Shown piece by piece: positions 1 through 7,375 of a stretch of DNA of 11,820 nucleotides. This DNA is from Polaribacter sp. GTDB taxonomy: Bacteria > Bacteroidota > Bacteroidia > Flavobacteriales > Flavobacteriaceae. Positions within the stretch are counted from its first letter, which is position 1. The number at the start of each line of letters is the position of its first letter. A program made the position numbers and the translations under genes. The notes below the pieces were generated by a model, which did not search any database, was not told where the DNA came from, and worked only from the letters and a program-made list of their open reading frames with translations. Location of the stretch: contig JAQWOW010000250.1 of assembly GCA_029245665.1 (NCBI GenBank), positions 1 to 11,820 of the forward strand, written 5' to 3'.

Positions 1-1
1 A

Positions 2-2170
2 TACATGCTTCATAAATTGGCCTTAAAAAGCATATTGCCTTTGGCTGTTTTAAATCATATTAACTCCGAATTAGAAACGATAAAAGAGGAAAATAATATT
101 AGATTAAATGCAGAATTTAATCAACTAATTTCTGACAATATCAAAGACCAACCCGCACCTTTTATTTATGAAAGAATTGGCCAGCGTTTTCAGCACTATT
201 TTATTGATGAAATGCAGGATACTTCTGAGTTACAATGGCAAAACTTAATTCCTTTAATAGACAATGCACTCGCGCAAGAAAATAGTAATTTATTATTAGT
301 AGGAGATGGTAAACAAGCCATTTATAGGTGGAGAGGTGGAAAAGCAGAACAGTTTATTGAGTTAGGTTCTCCAGTGAAAAATCCTTTTCATATCACAAAA
401 GAAATTAAGAATTTAGAAACCAATTATAGGAGTTATTCAGAAATTATAAAGTTTAATAATTCATTCTTTCAGCATACGGCTAATTTTCTTCAAAATGAAT
501 CCTATAAAAATATTTTTATAGAAGGGAATAAACAATTTGAAAATAATAAAAAAGGGGGGTTTGTTTCGTTGACTTTTTTAGAGAAAGAAGAAGAAAAAGA
601 AGAAGAAAAACAAAAGTATCCAAAGAAAGTTTTAGAGAAAATACAGCATTTAAAAGATCGTTTTTCTTTGCATGAAATTTGTGTATTAACGAGAACGAGA
701 AATGAGGGTGTATCAGTTGCAAGTTATCTGTCAGAAAACGGAATAGACATTATATCCTCAGAAACACTATTGTTACAAAACTATGCAAAAGTTCTATTTA
801 TTATTAGTATTCTAAAGGTTCTAAAAAACCCCAATGATGAAGAAATCCGTTTTGAAATACTGTACTTTCTATACCATCATTTAGACATTAAAGAAACAAA
901 AACATCTTTTTTAAAAAAACTGTCAAAAGCGGATCTCAAGACAATTTTAAATTCTTTAAAAAAGGATGGGGTTTCGTTTGAGGTTTCATCATTTCATCAA
1001 TTACCATTTTATGAGAAAATTGAAGAAATTATCAGAGGATTCAATTTGGTAAAATCTTCTGATGCCTATATTCAATTTTTTCTTGATATAGTCCTAGAAG
1101 AACAAAGAAAAGGGACTGACATTAGCAAATTCCTAGAGTTTTGGGAACAAAAAAAAGAGCGGTTGAGTATTGTGGCTCCAGAAAGTGTATCAGCCGTTCA
1201 GATTATGACCATTCATAAATCTAAAGGACTTGAGTTTCCAGTGGTTATTTTCCCCTCTGATGTTGATGTTTACCGACAAGTAAAACCAAAATCATGGTTG
1301 GATGAATTGCCCGAAATGTATGACGGTTTCAAAAAGTTATTAGTTGATTACAGTAAAAATTTAAGCATCGTAAGCGAAAGAGGTTTGGCCATTTATAATC
1401 ATCAAAGAGAAGCGTTAGAATTAGATAATTTTAATTTACTGTACGTCACTTTAACGAGAGCTGTAGAGCAGTTACACATAATTACTGAAAGGAAAATATC
1501 CTCTAAAGGAGACGAGAATACTAATTTTTATTCAGGTGTTTTTATCAATTATTTAAAGCAAAATAATATATGGAAAGAAGCTGTTTTGGAGTATTCTTTT
1601 GGGTCAGAAAATAGGGTTAGTGTAAAAAAAAATGAAGGTTCAGTTGCTCAAATTCATGATAAATTTATTTCAACTCCTTGGCAAGAACACAATATTATCC
1701 TACTACCTGGTGCTTCTAAATTATGGGATACAGAACAAGGAGAAGCTGTTAATTTTGGAAATTTATTTCATGAAATTTTTTCTAAAATTATCACCAAAAA
1801 TGATGTTGAAGCTATTGTTTCTCAGTATTATCAACAAGGAGTCATAGACGCGAAACAATCAGAATTTATTCTTCAAAGTATTTATAGTGTTGTAAACCAT
1901 CTAGAATTAGCAGTTTACTATACTGATGGAAACACTGTTTTTAACGAAAGAGAAATTGTAGCGCTAGACAATCAAGTAATCATTCCTGATAGATTGGTTT
2001 TTACGAAAGAAAATAAGGTTGTAATTATTGATTATAAGACTGGAGTGTCCTCAACAAAGCACCATCAACAATTGTTAAAATATGAAAGGGTTTTAAATAC
2101 GATGGATTTTAAAGTTGATAAAAAATTGCTGATCTATATAAACGACAAAATAGATGTTATTAGTGTATAG
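2..2170 (+). CDS. RecB/AddA-type UvrD-family helicase with C-terminal nuclease (5' partial)
   Basis: This is the C-terminal part of a superfamily 1A helicase fused to a PD-(D/E)XK nuclease, the type that resects double-strand breaks for recombination. The frame is open to the window edge, so the ATG at position 5 is internal and the Walker A motif lies outside. Counting from that ATG: motif II IDEMQDTS at 67-74, motif III (GDGKQAIYRWRGG) at 100-112, motif IV (LETNYRSY) at 137-144, motif V (MTIHKSKGLEFP) at 401-412, motif VI (LLYVTLTRA) at 478-486. The nuclease follows with H589, D662 (PDRL), D676 and K678 (IDYKTG) and Q689/Y693. All key residues visible here are intact. Full-length relatives run to roughly 1000 residues or more. 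A Lys/Glu-rich low-complexity linker lies at about 193-204. In related genomes a second AddB-like nuclease is often adjacent; none is visible here. I cannot separate RecB from AddA naming, so no symbol is given. Confidence 0.93.
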   Translation, partial: YMLHKLALKSILPLAVLNHINSELETIKEENNIRLNAEFNQLISDNIKDQPAPFIYERIGQRFQHYFIDEMQDTSELQWQNLIPLIDNALAQENSNLLLVGDGKQAIYRWRGGKAEQFIELGSPVKNPFHITKEIKNLETNYRSYSEIIKFNNSFFQHTANFLQNESYKNIFIEGNKQFENNKKGGFVSLTFLEKEEEKEEEKQKYPKKVLEKIQHLKDRFSLHEICVLTRTRNEGVSVASYLSENGIDIISSETLLLQNYAKVLFIISILKVLKNPNDEEIRFEILYFLYHHLDIKETKTSFLKKLSKADLKTILNSLKKDGVSFEVSSFHQLPFYEKIEEIIRGFNLVKSSDAYIQFFLDIVLEEQRKGTDISKFLEFWEQKKERLSIVAPESVSAVQIMTIHKSKGLEFPVVIFPSDVDVYRQVKPKSWLDELPEMYDGFKKLLVDYSKNLSIVSERGLAIYNHQREALELDNFNLLYVTLTRAVEQLHIITERKISSKGDENTNFYSGVFINYLKQNNIWKEAVLEYSFGSENRVSVKKNEGSVAQIHDKFISTPWQEHNIILLPGASKLWDTEQGEAVNFGNLFHEIFSKIITKNDVEAIVSQYYQQGVIDAKQSEFILQSIYSVVNHLELAVYYTDGNTVFNEREIVALDNQVIIPDRLVFTKENKVVIIDYKTGVSSTKHHQQLLKYERVLNTMDFKVDKKLLIYINDKIDVISV

Positions 2171-2189
2171 TCAAAAAAAATAAACTTTG

Positions 2190-2197
2190 TAACTTTG
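2190..2197 (+). promoter_or_regulatory. Candidate -7 box of the kbl promoter
   Basis: TAACTTTG fits the Bacteroidota -7 consensus TAnnTTTG and lies 21 nt before the kbl start, giving a predicted leader of about 15 nt. No clear TTTG is found about 19 nt upstream, where the end of the helicase gene lies, so the -33 box is weak. The octamer AACTTTGT is repeated in tandem at 2183-2190 and 2191-2198. kbl may also be read from the upstream gene, since no terminator is seen in the 48-bp gap. Confidence 0.4.
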
Positions 2198-2199
2198 TA

Positions 2200-2216
2200 T
2201 TTGTAAAATTTACAAA
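2200..2216. promoter_or_regulatory. 17-bp palindrome before kbl, possible operator
   Basis: TTTGTAAA-A-TTTACAAA is a perfect inverted repeat with 8-bp arms around one central base. It ends 2 nt before the kbl ATG and covers the predicted transcription start, three bases after the -7 box. The position suits a repressor site; no regulator is identified. In DNA this AT-rich such palindromes can also occur by chance. Confidence 0.35.
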
Positions 2217-2218
2217 AA

Positions 2219-3412
2219 ATGTACTTAAAAATTAAAGATATTCTAAAGAAAGAGCTTCAGGAAATAAAAGAGGCTGGGTTGTACAAAGCTGAAAGGATTA
2301 TAACAACTTCTCAAGATACAGTAATCCGAGTATCTTCGGGTCAAGAGGTTCTGAATTTTTGTGCTAATAATTATTTAGGATTGTCAAATCATCCAGCGGT
2401 AATTCAGGCTGCAAAAGACACGATGGATTCTCATGGTTTTGGAATGTCTTCCGTACGTTTTATATGTGGGACTCAAGATATCCACAAAAAATTAGAGAAG
2501 AAAATTGCAAATTTTTATACAACAGAAGACACCATTTTATATGCAGCAGCTTTTGATGCAAATGGGGGTGTTTTTGAACCTTTATTGTCTAAAGAAGACG
2601 CTATTATTTCTGATAGTTTAAATCATGCATCTATTATTGATGGAGTTCGTTTGTGCAAGGCTGCACGCTACCGATATCATAATAATGATATGTTTTCATT
2701 AGAAGAGCAGTTAATTGAAGCAAACAATCAAATGCACCGTTTTAAAGTTATTGTTACTGATGGTGTTTTTTCAATGGATGGTATTGTTGCTAAGTTAGAT
2801 GAAATTTGTGATTTAGCAGATAAATACGATGCCTTGGTTATGGTAGATGAATGTCATGCAACTGGATTTATAGGCAAGACTGGAAGAGGTACCGTTGAGC
2901 TTAAAAATGTAATGGACAGGGTTGATATCATTACAGGAACTTTGGGCAAAGCTCTTGGTGGTGCTATGGGAGGTTACACAACGGGTAAGAAAGAGATAAT
3001 TGAAATTTTACGTCAACGTTCAAGACCTTATTTATTTTCCAATTCTCTTGCTCCAGCACTTGTGGGTGCCTCTTTAAAAGTATTTGATTTAATTTCTGAT
3101 GACACTTCTCTTAGAGATAAATTAGAGTGGAATACTAACTATTTTAGAACAGAAATGGAAAAAGCTGGATTTGACTTAGTTGGTGCAAATTCGGCAATTG
3201 TTCCTGTTATGGTATACGATGCTAAGCTATCGCAGACAATGGCTCAAAAGTTGCTAGAAAAAGGAATCTATGTTGTAGGTTTCTTTTTTCCAGTGGTTCC
3301 AAAAGAAAAAGCAAGGATAAGAGTGCAGTTATCAGCCGCGCACACTAAAGAGCAATTAGACAAAGCCATATCTTCATTCATAGAAGTTGGGCATGCCCTA
3401 AAAATTCTATAA
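2219..3412 (+). CDS. kbl: Glycine C-acetyltransferase (2-amino-3-ketobutyrate CoA ligase)
   Basis: This cytosolic PLP enzyme converts 2-amino-3-ketobutyrate and CoA to glycine and acetyl-CoA, the second step of threonine breakdown through threonine dehydrogenase. The protein has 397 residues, almost the same as E. coli Kbl (398), and aligns along its whole length. Visible features are NFCANNYLGLSNHP (46-59), the GMSSVRFICGTQ segment (75-86), H136 in SLNHASIIDG (stacks on the PLP ring), D210 and H213 in VDECHATG (209-216), the Schiff-base lysine K244 in GTLGKALGG, and R368 in the position of the substrate-carboxylate arginine. These numbers match the E. coli enzyme. Other alpha-oxoamine synthases (BioF, HemA, serine palmitoyltransferase) are the alternatives, but the length and the ICGTQ and ECHATGF segments favour Kbl. 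The usual partner tdh is not in the window. No terminator is visible downstream. Confidence 0.95.
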   Translation: MYLKIKDILKKELQEIKEAGLYKAERIITTSQDTVIRVSSGQEVLNFCANNYLGLSNHPAVIQAAKDTMDSHGFGMSSVRFICGTQDIHKKLEKKIANFYTTEDTILYAAAFDANGGVFEPLLSKEDAIISDSLNHASIIDGVRLCKAARYRYHNNDMFSLEEQLIEANNQMHRFKVIVTDGVFSMDGIVAKLDEICDLADKYDALVMVDECHATGFIGKTGRGTVELKNVMDRVDIITGTLGKALGGAMGGYTTGKKEIIEILRQRSRPYLFSNSLAPALVGASLKVFDLISDDTSLRDKLEWNTNYFRTEMEKAGFDLVGANSAIVPVMVYDAKLSQTMAQKLLEKGIYVVGFFFPVVPKEKARIRVQLSAAHTKEQLDKAISSFIEVGHALKIL

Positions 3413-3459
3413 GTTCATTGCTGAATTTGTATTTAGTTTGAATGTTTTGTTGAATTTTC

Positions 3460-3490
3460 TTTGACATTACAACCTACTTTTTTACATTTG
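3460..3490 (+). promoter_or_regulatory. Promoter of the OmpA-family gene
   Basis: TTTG at 3460-3463 and TACATTTG at 3483-3490 are separated by 19 nt, a perfect match to the Bacteroidota sigma-A promoter (TTTG, n19, TAnnTTTG). Transcription should start near 3497, giving a leader of about 33 nt that is almost wholly A and T. The rest of the 117-bp gap 3413-3529 shows nothing else that I can support. Confidence 0.8.
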
Positions 3491-3529
3491 TGAATTATAT
3501 ATTATAAATTTTAACTTAAATTATTGAAG

Positions 3530-4885
3530 ATGAAAGTATTAAAATTAGTTGTAATGGCACTTTTAATGGTGTTAACTGTGAATAAAACAACTGCACAAGA
3601 TTACAACAATCCATGGGCTGTAAGCTTTGGAGCTAATATTGTTGATTATAAGGGATCTTCCGATCTTTCAGGTATTGTGAATGATTTATTGGGTAATACT
3701 GATTGGAATGTTTTACCATCTATCTCAAGAATTTCTGCAGAGAAGTATTTAGAGAAAGGATTTAGTTTACAATTAGCTGGTTCAATGAACAAGATTAATC
3801 ACACAACTACATTAGATGATCAAGATGGTCTTTTGTACTATGCTGTAGATGCAATTGTGAAGTACGATTTAAACAATTTAGTTGGAGACACTTCATGGTT
3901 TGATCCTTTTGTGTATGCAGGTGGTGGTTATACATCTATTGACTCTGAAGGAGAAGGGCTATATAATGTAGGTGTAGGTTTTAATACCTGGTTCAATGAA
4001 AATTTAGGTTTGAACCTTCAAACAAGTTTAAAAGCTGGTTTTTCTGATAAAGTATCTGATCACTACCAAACTTCTGTTGGTTTAGTTATCAGATTCGGAG
4101 GGAATGATACAGACGGAGATGGTGTTTATGATAAAGACGATGCTTGTATAGATGTTGTTGGTTTAAAAGAGTTCAACGGTTGTCCTGATGCAGACGGAGA
4201 TGGAGTGAAAGATTCTGATGATGCTTGTCCAAATGTAGCTGGTCTAGCAGCTATGAATGGCTGTCCTGATGCAGACGGAGATGGAATTGCTGACAAAGAT
4301 GATATGTGTCCAAATTCTAAAGGAACAAAAGCCAACAACGGATGTCCAGATTCAGACGGAGATGGTGTTGTAGACAAAGATGATAAGTGTGTATCTAAAG
4401 CTGGACCAGCTGCCAATGCAGGTTGTCCTTGGCCAGATACAGATGGTGATGGTGTCTTAGATAAAGATGACAAATGTCCTTCAGTAGCAGGAGTTGCCTC
4501 AGAGGATGGATGTCCGGAAATCATTTCAAATGAAGCACAAATGGGTGTGAACTCGTTTGCTGAAGCAATTTTATTTAATACTGATAAAGCAACCTTCAAA
4601 CCAGGAGTTACCAAAGAGCTAGACGGAATGATAGCAATCATGAATAAATTTCCTTTATCTGAGTTTGCAATAAAAGGGCATACAGATACCACAGGAAGTG
4701 TTTCAGGGAATTTAAAATTATCAGACAAAAGAGCTAATGCTGTAAAAGCTTATTTAGTTAAAAATGGTATTGATGCTTCAAGATTAACCTCTAAAGGTTT
4801 TGGTCAAGATAGACCAATCGATACCAATGATACAAGAGCCGGTAGAGCTAAAAATAGAAGAGTAGAGGTTAAGGTAACAAACTAA
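3530..4885 (+). CDS. OmpA-family outer membrane protein with thrombospondin type 3 repeats
   Basis: This is a predicted abundant outer-membrane protein that ties the membrane to peptidoglycan. The start at ATG 3530 (451 aa) is preferred over an in-frame TTG at 3524, because it opens directly into a signal peptide: basic MKVLK, a hydrophobic run, then TTAQ near residue 23. Residues about 24-190 look like an eight-stranded beta-barrel ending in GLVIRFGG. Five calcium-binding TSP3 repeats (DxDGDGxxDxDDxC) follow at 193-329. The C-terminal OmpA domain covers about 340-451, with GHTDTTGS and the N..LS..RA motif; D386 and R401 are spaced like the diaminopimelate-binding Asp/Arg pair of Acinetobacter OmpA, and RAKNRRVEV closes the domain. 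It is a single-gene transcript with its own promoter and terminator. The exact physiological role is not evident from sequence. Confidence 0.92.
   Translation: MKVLKLVVMALLMVLTVNKTTAQDYNNPWAVSFGANIVDYKGSSDLSGIVNDLLGNTDWNVLPSISRISAEKYLEKGFSLQLAGSMNKINHTTTLDDQDGLLYYAVDAIVKYDLNNLVGDTSWFDPFVYAGGGYTSIDSEGEGLYNVGVGFNTWFNENLGLNLQTSLKAGFSDKVSDHYQTSVGLVIRFGGNDTDGDGVYDKDDACIDVVGLKEFNGCPDADGDGVKDSDDACPNVAGLAAMNGCPDADGDGIADKDDMCPNSKGTKANNGCPDSDGDGVVDKDDKCVSKAGPAANAGCPWPDTDGDGVLDKDDKCPSVAGVASEDGCPEIISNEAQMGVNSFAEAILFNTDKATFKPGVTKELDGMIAIMNKFPLSEFAIKGHTDTTGSVSGNLKLSDKRANAVKAYLVKNGIDASRLTSKGFGQDRPIDTNDTRAGRAKNRRVEVKVTN
4106..4516 (+). repeat. Five TSP3 repeats in the OmpA-family gene
   Basis: Five in-frame units encode D-x-DGDG-x-x-D-x-DD-x-C...GCP: 4106-4186, 4187-4267, 4268-4348, 4349-4435 and 4436-4516. 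Four are 81 bp (27 codons); the fourth is 87 bp because it carries an extra Trp-Pro before the next unit. Units 1 and 4 lack the proline after the first cysteine. A 24-nt stretch is identical at 4181-4204 and 4262-4285, exactly one unit apart. Each unit has paired cysteines and an acidic calcium-binding loop. Confidence 0.9.
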
Positions 4886-4901
4886 TTTTCTAAAAAAAAA
4901 T

Positions 4902-4940
4902 AAAAAAAAGTCTCATCATTTTTGATGAGACTTTTTTTTT
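4902..4940 (+). terminator. Rho-independent terminator after the OmpA-family gene
   Basis: The GC-containing core GTCTCATCA (4910-4918) pairs perfectly with TGATGAGAC (4923-4931) around a TTTT loop. An A8 tract before and a T9 tract after extend the stem to 17 bp and provide the U-tract. The symmetry makes it able to work in both directions. It starts 17 nt after the stop codon and insulates the atpDC promoter. Confidence 0.93.
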
Positions 4941-4946
4941 AAAAAC

Positions 4947-4977
4947 TTTTTTTATTCCCTGCAAAAAAGTACCTTTG
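4947..4977 (+). promoter_or_regulatory. Promoter of atpDC
   Basis: TACCTTTG at 4970-4977 is a full match to the -7 consensus. The -33 position at 4947-4950, with a 19-nt spacer, reads TTTT instead of TTTG, within a T-rich run. It lies just after the terminator of the preceding gene, so atpDC needs its own promoter here. The predicted start is near 4984, leaving a leader of about 54 nt. Confidence 0.65.
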
Positions 4978-4988
4978 CATCTGAAAAA

Positions 4989-5006
4989 ATAAGACGTAAG
5001 TCTTAT
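4989..5006 (+). promoter_or_regulatory. Hairpin at the 5' end of the atpDC leader
   Basis: ATAAGAC (4989-4995) and GTCTTAT (5000-5006) form a perfect 7-bp stem closed by GTAA, which in RNA is a GNRA-type tetraloop. It would begin about 5 nt from the predicted transcript end. It could protect the message from 5' decay; that role is inference. Confidence 0.4.
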
Positions 5007-5037
5007 GCATAAAATAATAACTATAATTAGATACATA

Positions 5038-6546
5038 ATGTCTACAATAACAGGTAAAGTTTCACAAATTATTGGACCAGTAATTGATGTTGAATTCAAT
5101 ATAGAAAACGAACTTCCAAAAATTTACGATTCTTTAGAGATAAAAAAAGCTGATGGTTCTATATTAGTACTAGAAGTTCAACAGCATATTGGAGAAGATA
5201 CTGTTCGAACTATTTCGATGGATGCTACTGATGGATTAAGTAGAGGAACCGAAGTTTTTGCTACAGGAAATCCTATTCAGATGCCAATTGGAAACGATAT
5301 TTATGGTCGTCTGTTCAACGTAACTGGTGATGCTATTGATGGTTTAGGGAATCTAAAAAAAGAAGGTGAAGACGGTTTGTCAATTCACCGATCTGCCCCT
5401 AAGTTTGAAGACCTATCTGTATCTACCGACGTTTTATTTACAGGAATCAAAGTAATCGATTTGATAGAGCCTTATGCAAAAGGGGGTAAAATTGGATTAT
5501 TCGGTGGAGCAGGTGTAGGAAAGACTGTATTAATTCAAGAATTAATTAACAATATTGCAAAAGGACATGGAGGTTTATCTGTTTTCGCAGGAGTTGGTGA
5601 AAGAACTCGTGAAGGGAATGACTTACTTCGAGAAATGTTAGAATCAGGAATTATCAAATACGGTGATGACTTTATGCATTCTATGGAAGAAGGCGGATGG
5701 GATTTGTCTAAAGTAGACAAGCCCGGAATGAAAGATTCTAAAGCAACTTTTGTATTCGGACAAATGAACGAGCCACCTGGTGCACGTGCACGTGTTGCAT
5801 TATCAGGGTTAACCATAGCAGAATATTTTAGAGATGGAGCCGGAGAAGCGCAAGGAAAAGATGTACTTTTCTTTGTAGATAATATATTTCGTTTTACACA
5901 AGCAGGTTCTGAAGTATCAGCACTTTTAGGACGTATGCCTTCAGCAGTTGGTTATCAACCAACATTGGCAACTGAAATGGGTGCAATGCAAGAAAGAATT
6001 ACTTCTACTAAAAAAGGGTCTATTACTTCAGTGCAAGCAGTTTATGTTCCTGCAGATGATTTAACAGATCCAGCACCAGCAACTACCTTTGCTCACTTAG
6101 ATGCAACAACAGTATTGTCTAGAAAGATTGCTGAATTAGGTATTTATCCTGCAGTAGATCCTTTAGATTCTACTTCCAGAATTTTATCTGCAGAAATTTT
6201 AGGTGATGAACACTATAATACTGCAACAGCCGTAAAAGAAATTTTACAACGTTATAAAGAATTACAAGATATTATTGCAATTTTAGGGATGGAAGAATTG
6301 TCTGAAGAAGATAAATTAGTAGTTCATAGAGCCAGACGTGTACAACGTTTCTTATCTCAACCCTTCCATGTAGCAGAGCAATTTACTGGTATACCAGGAG
6401 TTTTGGTTGATATTAAAGACACTATTAAAGGTTTTAATATGATTATGGATGGTGAGTTAGACAAATATCCAGAAGCTGCATTTAACTTAAGAGGATCAAT
6501 TCAAGATGCAATTGATGCTGGAGAAAAAATGTTAGCAGAAGCTTAA
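5038..6546 (+). CDS. atpD: ATP synthase F1 subunit beta
   Basis: This is the catalytic subunit of F1Fo ATP synthase, with three copies in the cytoplasmic F1 head. ATG 5038 gives 502 residues beginning MSTITGKVSQIIGPVIDVEF, the normal family start. An in-frame ATG at 5005 would add 11 unconserved residues and falls at the leader hairpin, so it is rejected. Visible motifs are the P-loop GGAGVGKT (156-163, K162), catalytic E188 in GERTREGND, the Walker B strand VLFFVD ending at D281, PSAVGYQPTLATEMG (301-315) and the ELSEEDK loop (419-425). The segment about 207-238, between the GERTREG region and FGQMNEPPGAR, is longer than in E. coli, which I take to be a lineage-typical insertion. atpC follows after 20 bp. 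No other atp gene is present, consistent with the split atp loci known from Flavobacteria. Confidence 0.98.
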   Translation: MSTITGKVSQIIGPVIDVEFNIENELPKIYDSLEIKKADGSILVLEVQQHIGEDTVRTISMDATDGLSRGTEVFATGNPIQMPIGNDIYGRLFNVTGDAIDGLGNLKKEGEDGLSIHRSAPKFEDLSVSTDVLFTGIKVIDLIEPYAKGGKIGLFGGAGVGKTVLIQELINNIAKGHGGLSVFAGVGERTREGNDLLREMLESGIIKYGDDFMHSMEEGGWDLSKVDKPGMKDSKATFVFGQMNEPPGARARVALSGLTIAEYFRDGAGEAQGKDVLFFVDNIFRFTQAGSEVSALLGRMPSAVGYQPTLATEMGAMQERITSTKKGSITSVQAVYVPADDLTDPAPATTFAHLDATTVLSRKIAELGIYPAVDPLDSTSRILSAEILGDEHYNTATAVKEILQRYKELQDIIAILGMEELSEEDKLVVHRARRVQRFLSQPFHVAEQFTGIPGVLVDIKDTIKGFNMIMDGELDKYPEAAFNLRGSIQDAIDAGEKMLAEA

Positions 6547-6566
6547 TTATAGATCAAACCTTATAT

Positions 6567-6860
6567 ATGTATTTAGAAATTGTTACACCAGAAGCGATAT
6601 TGTTTTCTTCAGAAATTGATTCATTATCAGTTCCCGGAGTAGATGGAGAGTTTCAAATGCTAAATAATCACGCACCAGTTGTTTCTAACTTAAAAGAGGG
6701 AACCATTAAAGTTCATGTTCACTCACAATCGAATCTAAAATTAAATGATTTGCATGGAAAGTTAATTCCAGACGAAACTGATGATAAGATTTTAACCTTG
6801 TTTATTAATTCTGGAACTTTAGAATTAAATGATAACAAAGCAATTATTTTAGCGGATTAA
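6567..6860 (+). CDS. atpC: ATP synthase F1 subunit epsilon, short form
   Basis: This central-stalk subunit links gamma to the c-ring. The 97-residue protein opens with MYLEIVTPEAILFSSEIDSLSVPGVDGEF, the typical start of the N-terminal beta-sandwich, with the family's LNNHAPVVSNLKEG stretch at 32-45, and ends in LNDNKAIILAD. The C-terminal two-helix domain of E. coli epsilon (about 139 residues), which inhibits ATP hydrolysis by inserting into F1, is absent. Short epsilon subunits are usual in Flavobacteria, so this is not a truncation by mutation. It is co-transcribed with atpD (20-bp gap) and followed by a terminator. Confidence 0.93.
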   Translation: MYLEIVTPEAILFSSEIDSLSVPGVDGEFQMLNNHAPVVSNLKEGTIKVHVHSQSNLKLNDLHGKLIPDETDDKILTLFINSGTLELNDNKAIILAD

Positions 6861-6881
6861 AATTTAATATAAATTATAAAT

Positions 6882-6916
6882 AATCTCAAAGTATAGTTCA
6901 TGCTTTGAGATTTTTT
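6882..6916 (+). terminator. Rho-independent terminator after atpC
   Basis: AATCTCAAAG (6882-6891) pairs with CTTTGAGATT (6903-6912), extended inward by a T-G and an A-T pair around a 7-nt loop, and is followed by T6 (6911-6916). It begins 22 nt after the atpC stop and ends the atpDC transcript. I see no convincing promoter between it and rbfA. Confidence 0.85.
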
Positions 6917-6964
6917 GTTTCAGAGCAATAAATTAGATTCTATAAAAAAGTGTAAATTTACAGG

Positions 6965-7360
6965 ATGGAAGAAACCAATAGACAGCGTAAAATTGCAGGA
7001 GTTTTGCAAAAAGATTTAGTAGATGTTTTACAAAAGGCAGCGCAAGATGGTATGAAAGGAGTAATCATTTCTGTTTCAAAAGTGCATGTTACTTCAGATT
7101 TAGGGGTGGCAAAAGTATATTTAAGTGTTTTTCCATCTAATAAAAGAGAAGAAATTCTGAATGGGGTGCAATCGAATACTCCATTGATACGTCATGAAAT
7201 GGCATCAAGGACAAAGAATCAACTAAGAAGAATGCCCGAGTTATTATTCTTTGGGGATGATACTTTAGATTATATTGAAGAAATTGATAAGTCTCTAAAA
7301 GGAGAAGATGAAAATCCGATTAAAAATCCAAGTGTTTTACCAAGACGAAAAAAAAATTAA
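6965..7360 (+). CDS. rbfA: 30S ribosome-binding factor RbfA
   Basis: RbfA binds the 30S subunit and helps mature the 5' end of 16S rRNA, notably in the cold. The 131-residue protein is of normal length (E. coli 133). It opens with an N-terminal helix (RQRKIAGVLQKDL) and has the KH-like strand pattern VIISVSKVHVTSDLGVAKVYLSVF (34-57), followed by the conserved C-terminal block LRRMPELLFFGDDTLDYIEEIDKSL (87-111) with the family's P-E-L-x-F-x-x-D-x-x sequence. The tail is basic (PRRKKN) and is encoded over an A9 run (7348-7356) that touches the stop codon. The permease gene begins 15 nt later in the same reading frame, so the two are likely one transcript. The promoter is not clear: TAAATTTA at 6953-6960 is too close to the ATG. 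Confidence 0.93.
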   Translation: MEETNRQRKIAGVLQKDLVDVLQKAAQDGMKGVIISVSKVHVTSDLGVAKVYLSVFPSNKREEILNGVQSNTPLIRHEMASRTKNQLRRMPELLFFGDDTLDYIEEIDKSLKGEDENPIKNPSVLPRRKKN

Positions 7361-7375
7361 ATTCAGCACGCTCAC

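Noticed and set aside
3413..3459. Terminator for kbl
   Set aside because: No stem with a following T-tract is visible; the stretch is T-rich but unpaired.
3524..3529. TTG start for the OmpA-family gene
   Set aside because: The ATG at 3530 gives a normal signal peptide and is preferred.
4126..4728. A 200-codon open frame on the minus strand inside the OmpA-family gene
   Set aside because: It mirrors the repeated TSP3 codons; its Ser/Pro-rich periodic translation is what the reverse complement of those repeats gives, and it has no promoter or family features.
5005..5037. Upstream in-frame ATG that would lengthen AtpD by 11 residues
   Set aside because: The extension is not conserved in the family and its ATG lies at the foot of the leader hairpin; the ATG at 5038 gives the normal N-terminus.
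5535..5816. 93-codon minus-strand open frame within atpD
   Set aside because: It lies opposite the strongly conserved P-loop-to-Walker-B region of atpD and is a shadow.
6953..6960. TAAATTTA as a -7 box for rbfA
   Set aside because: It lacks the final G and would place the transcript start inside the coding region.
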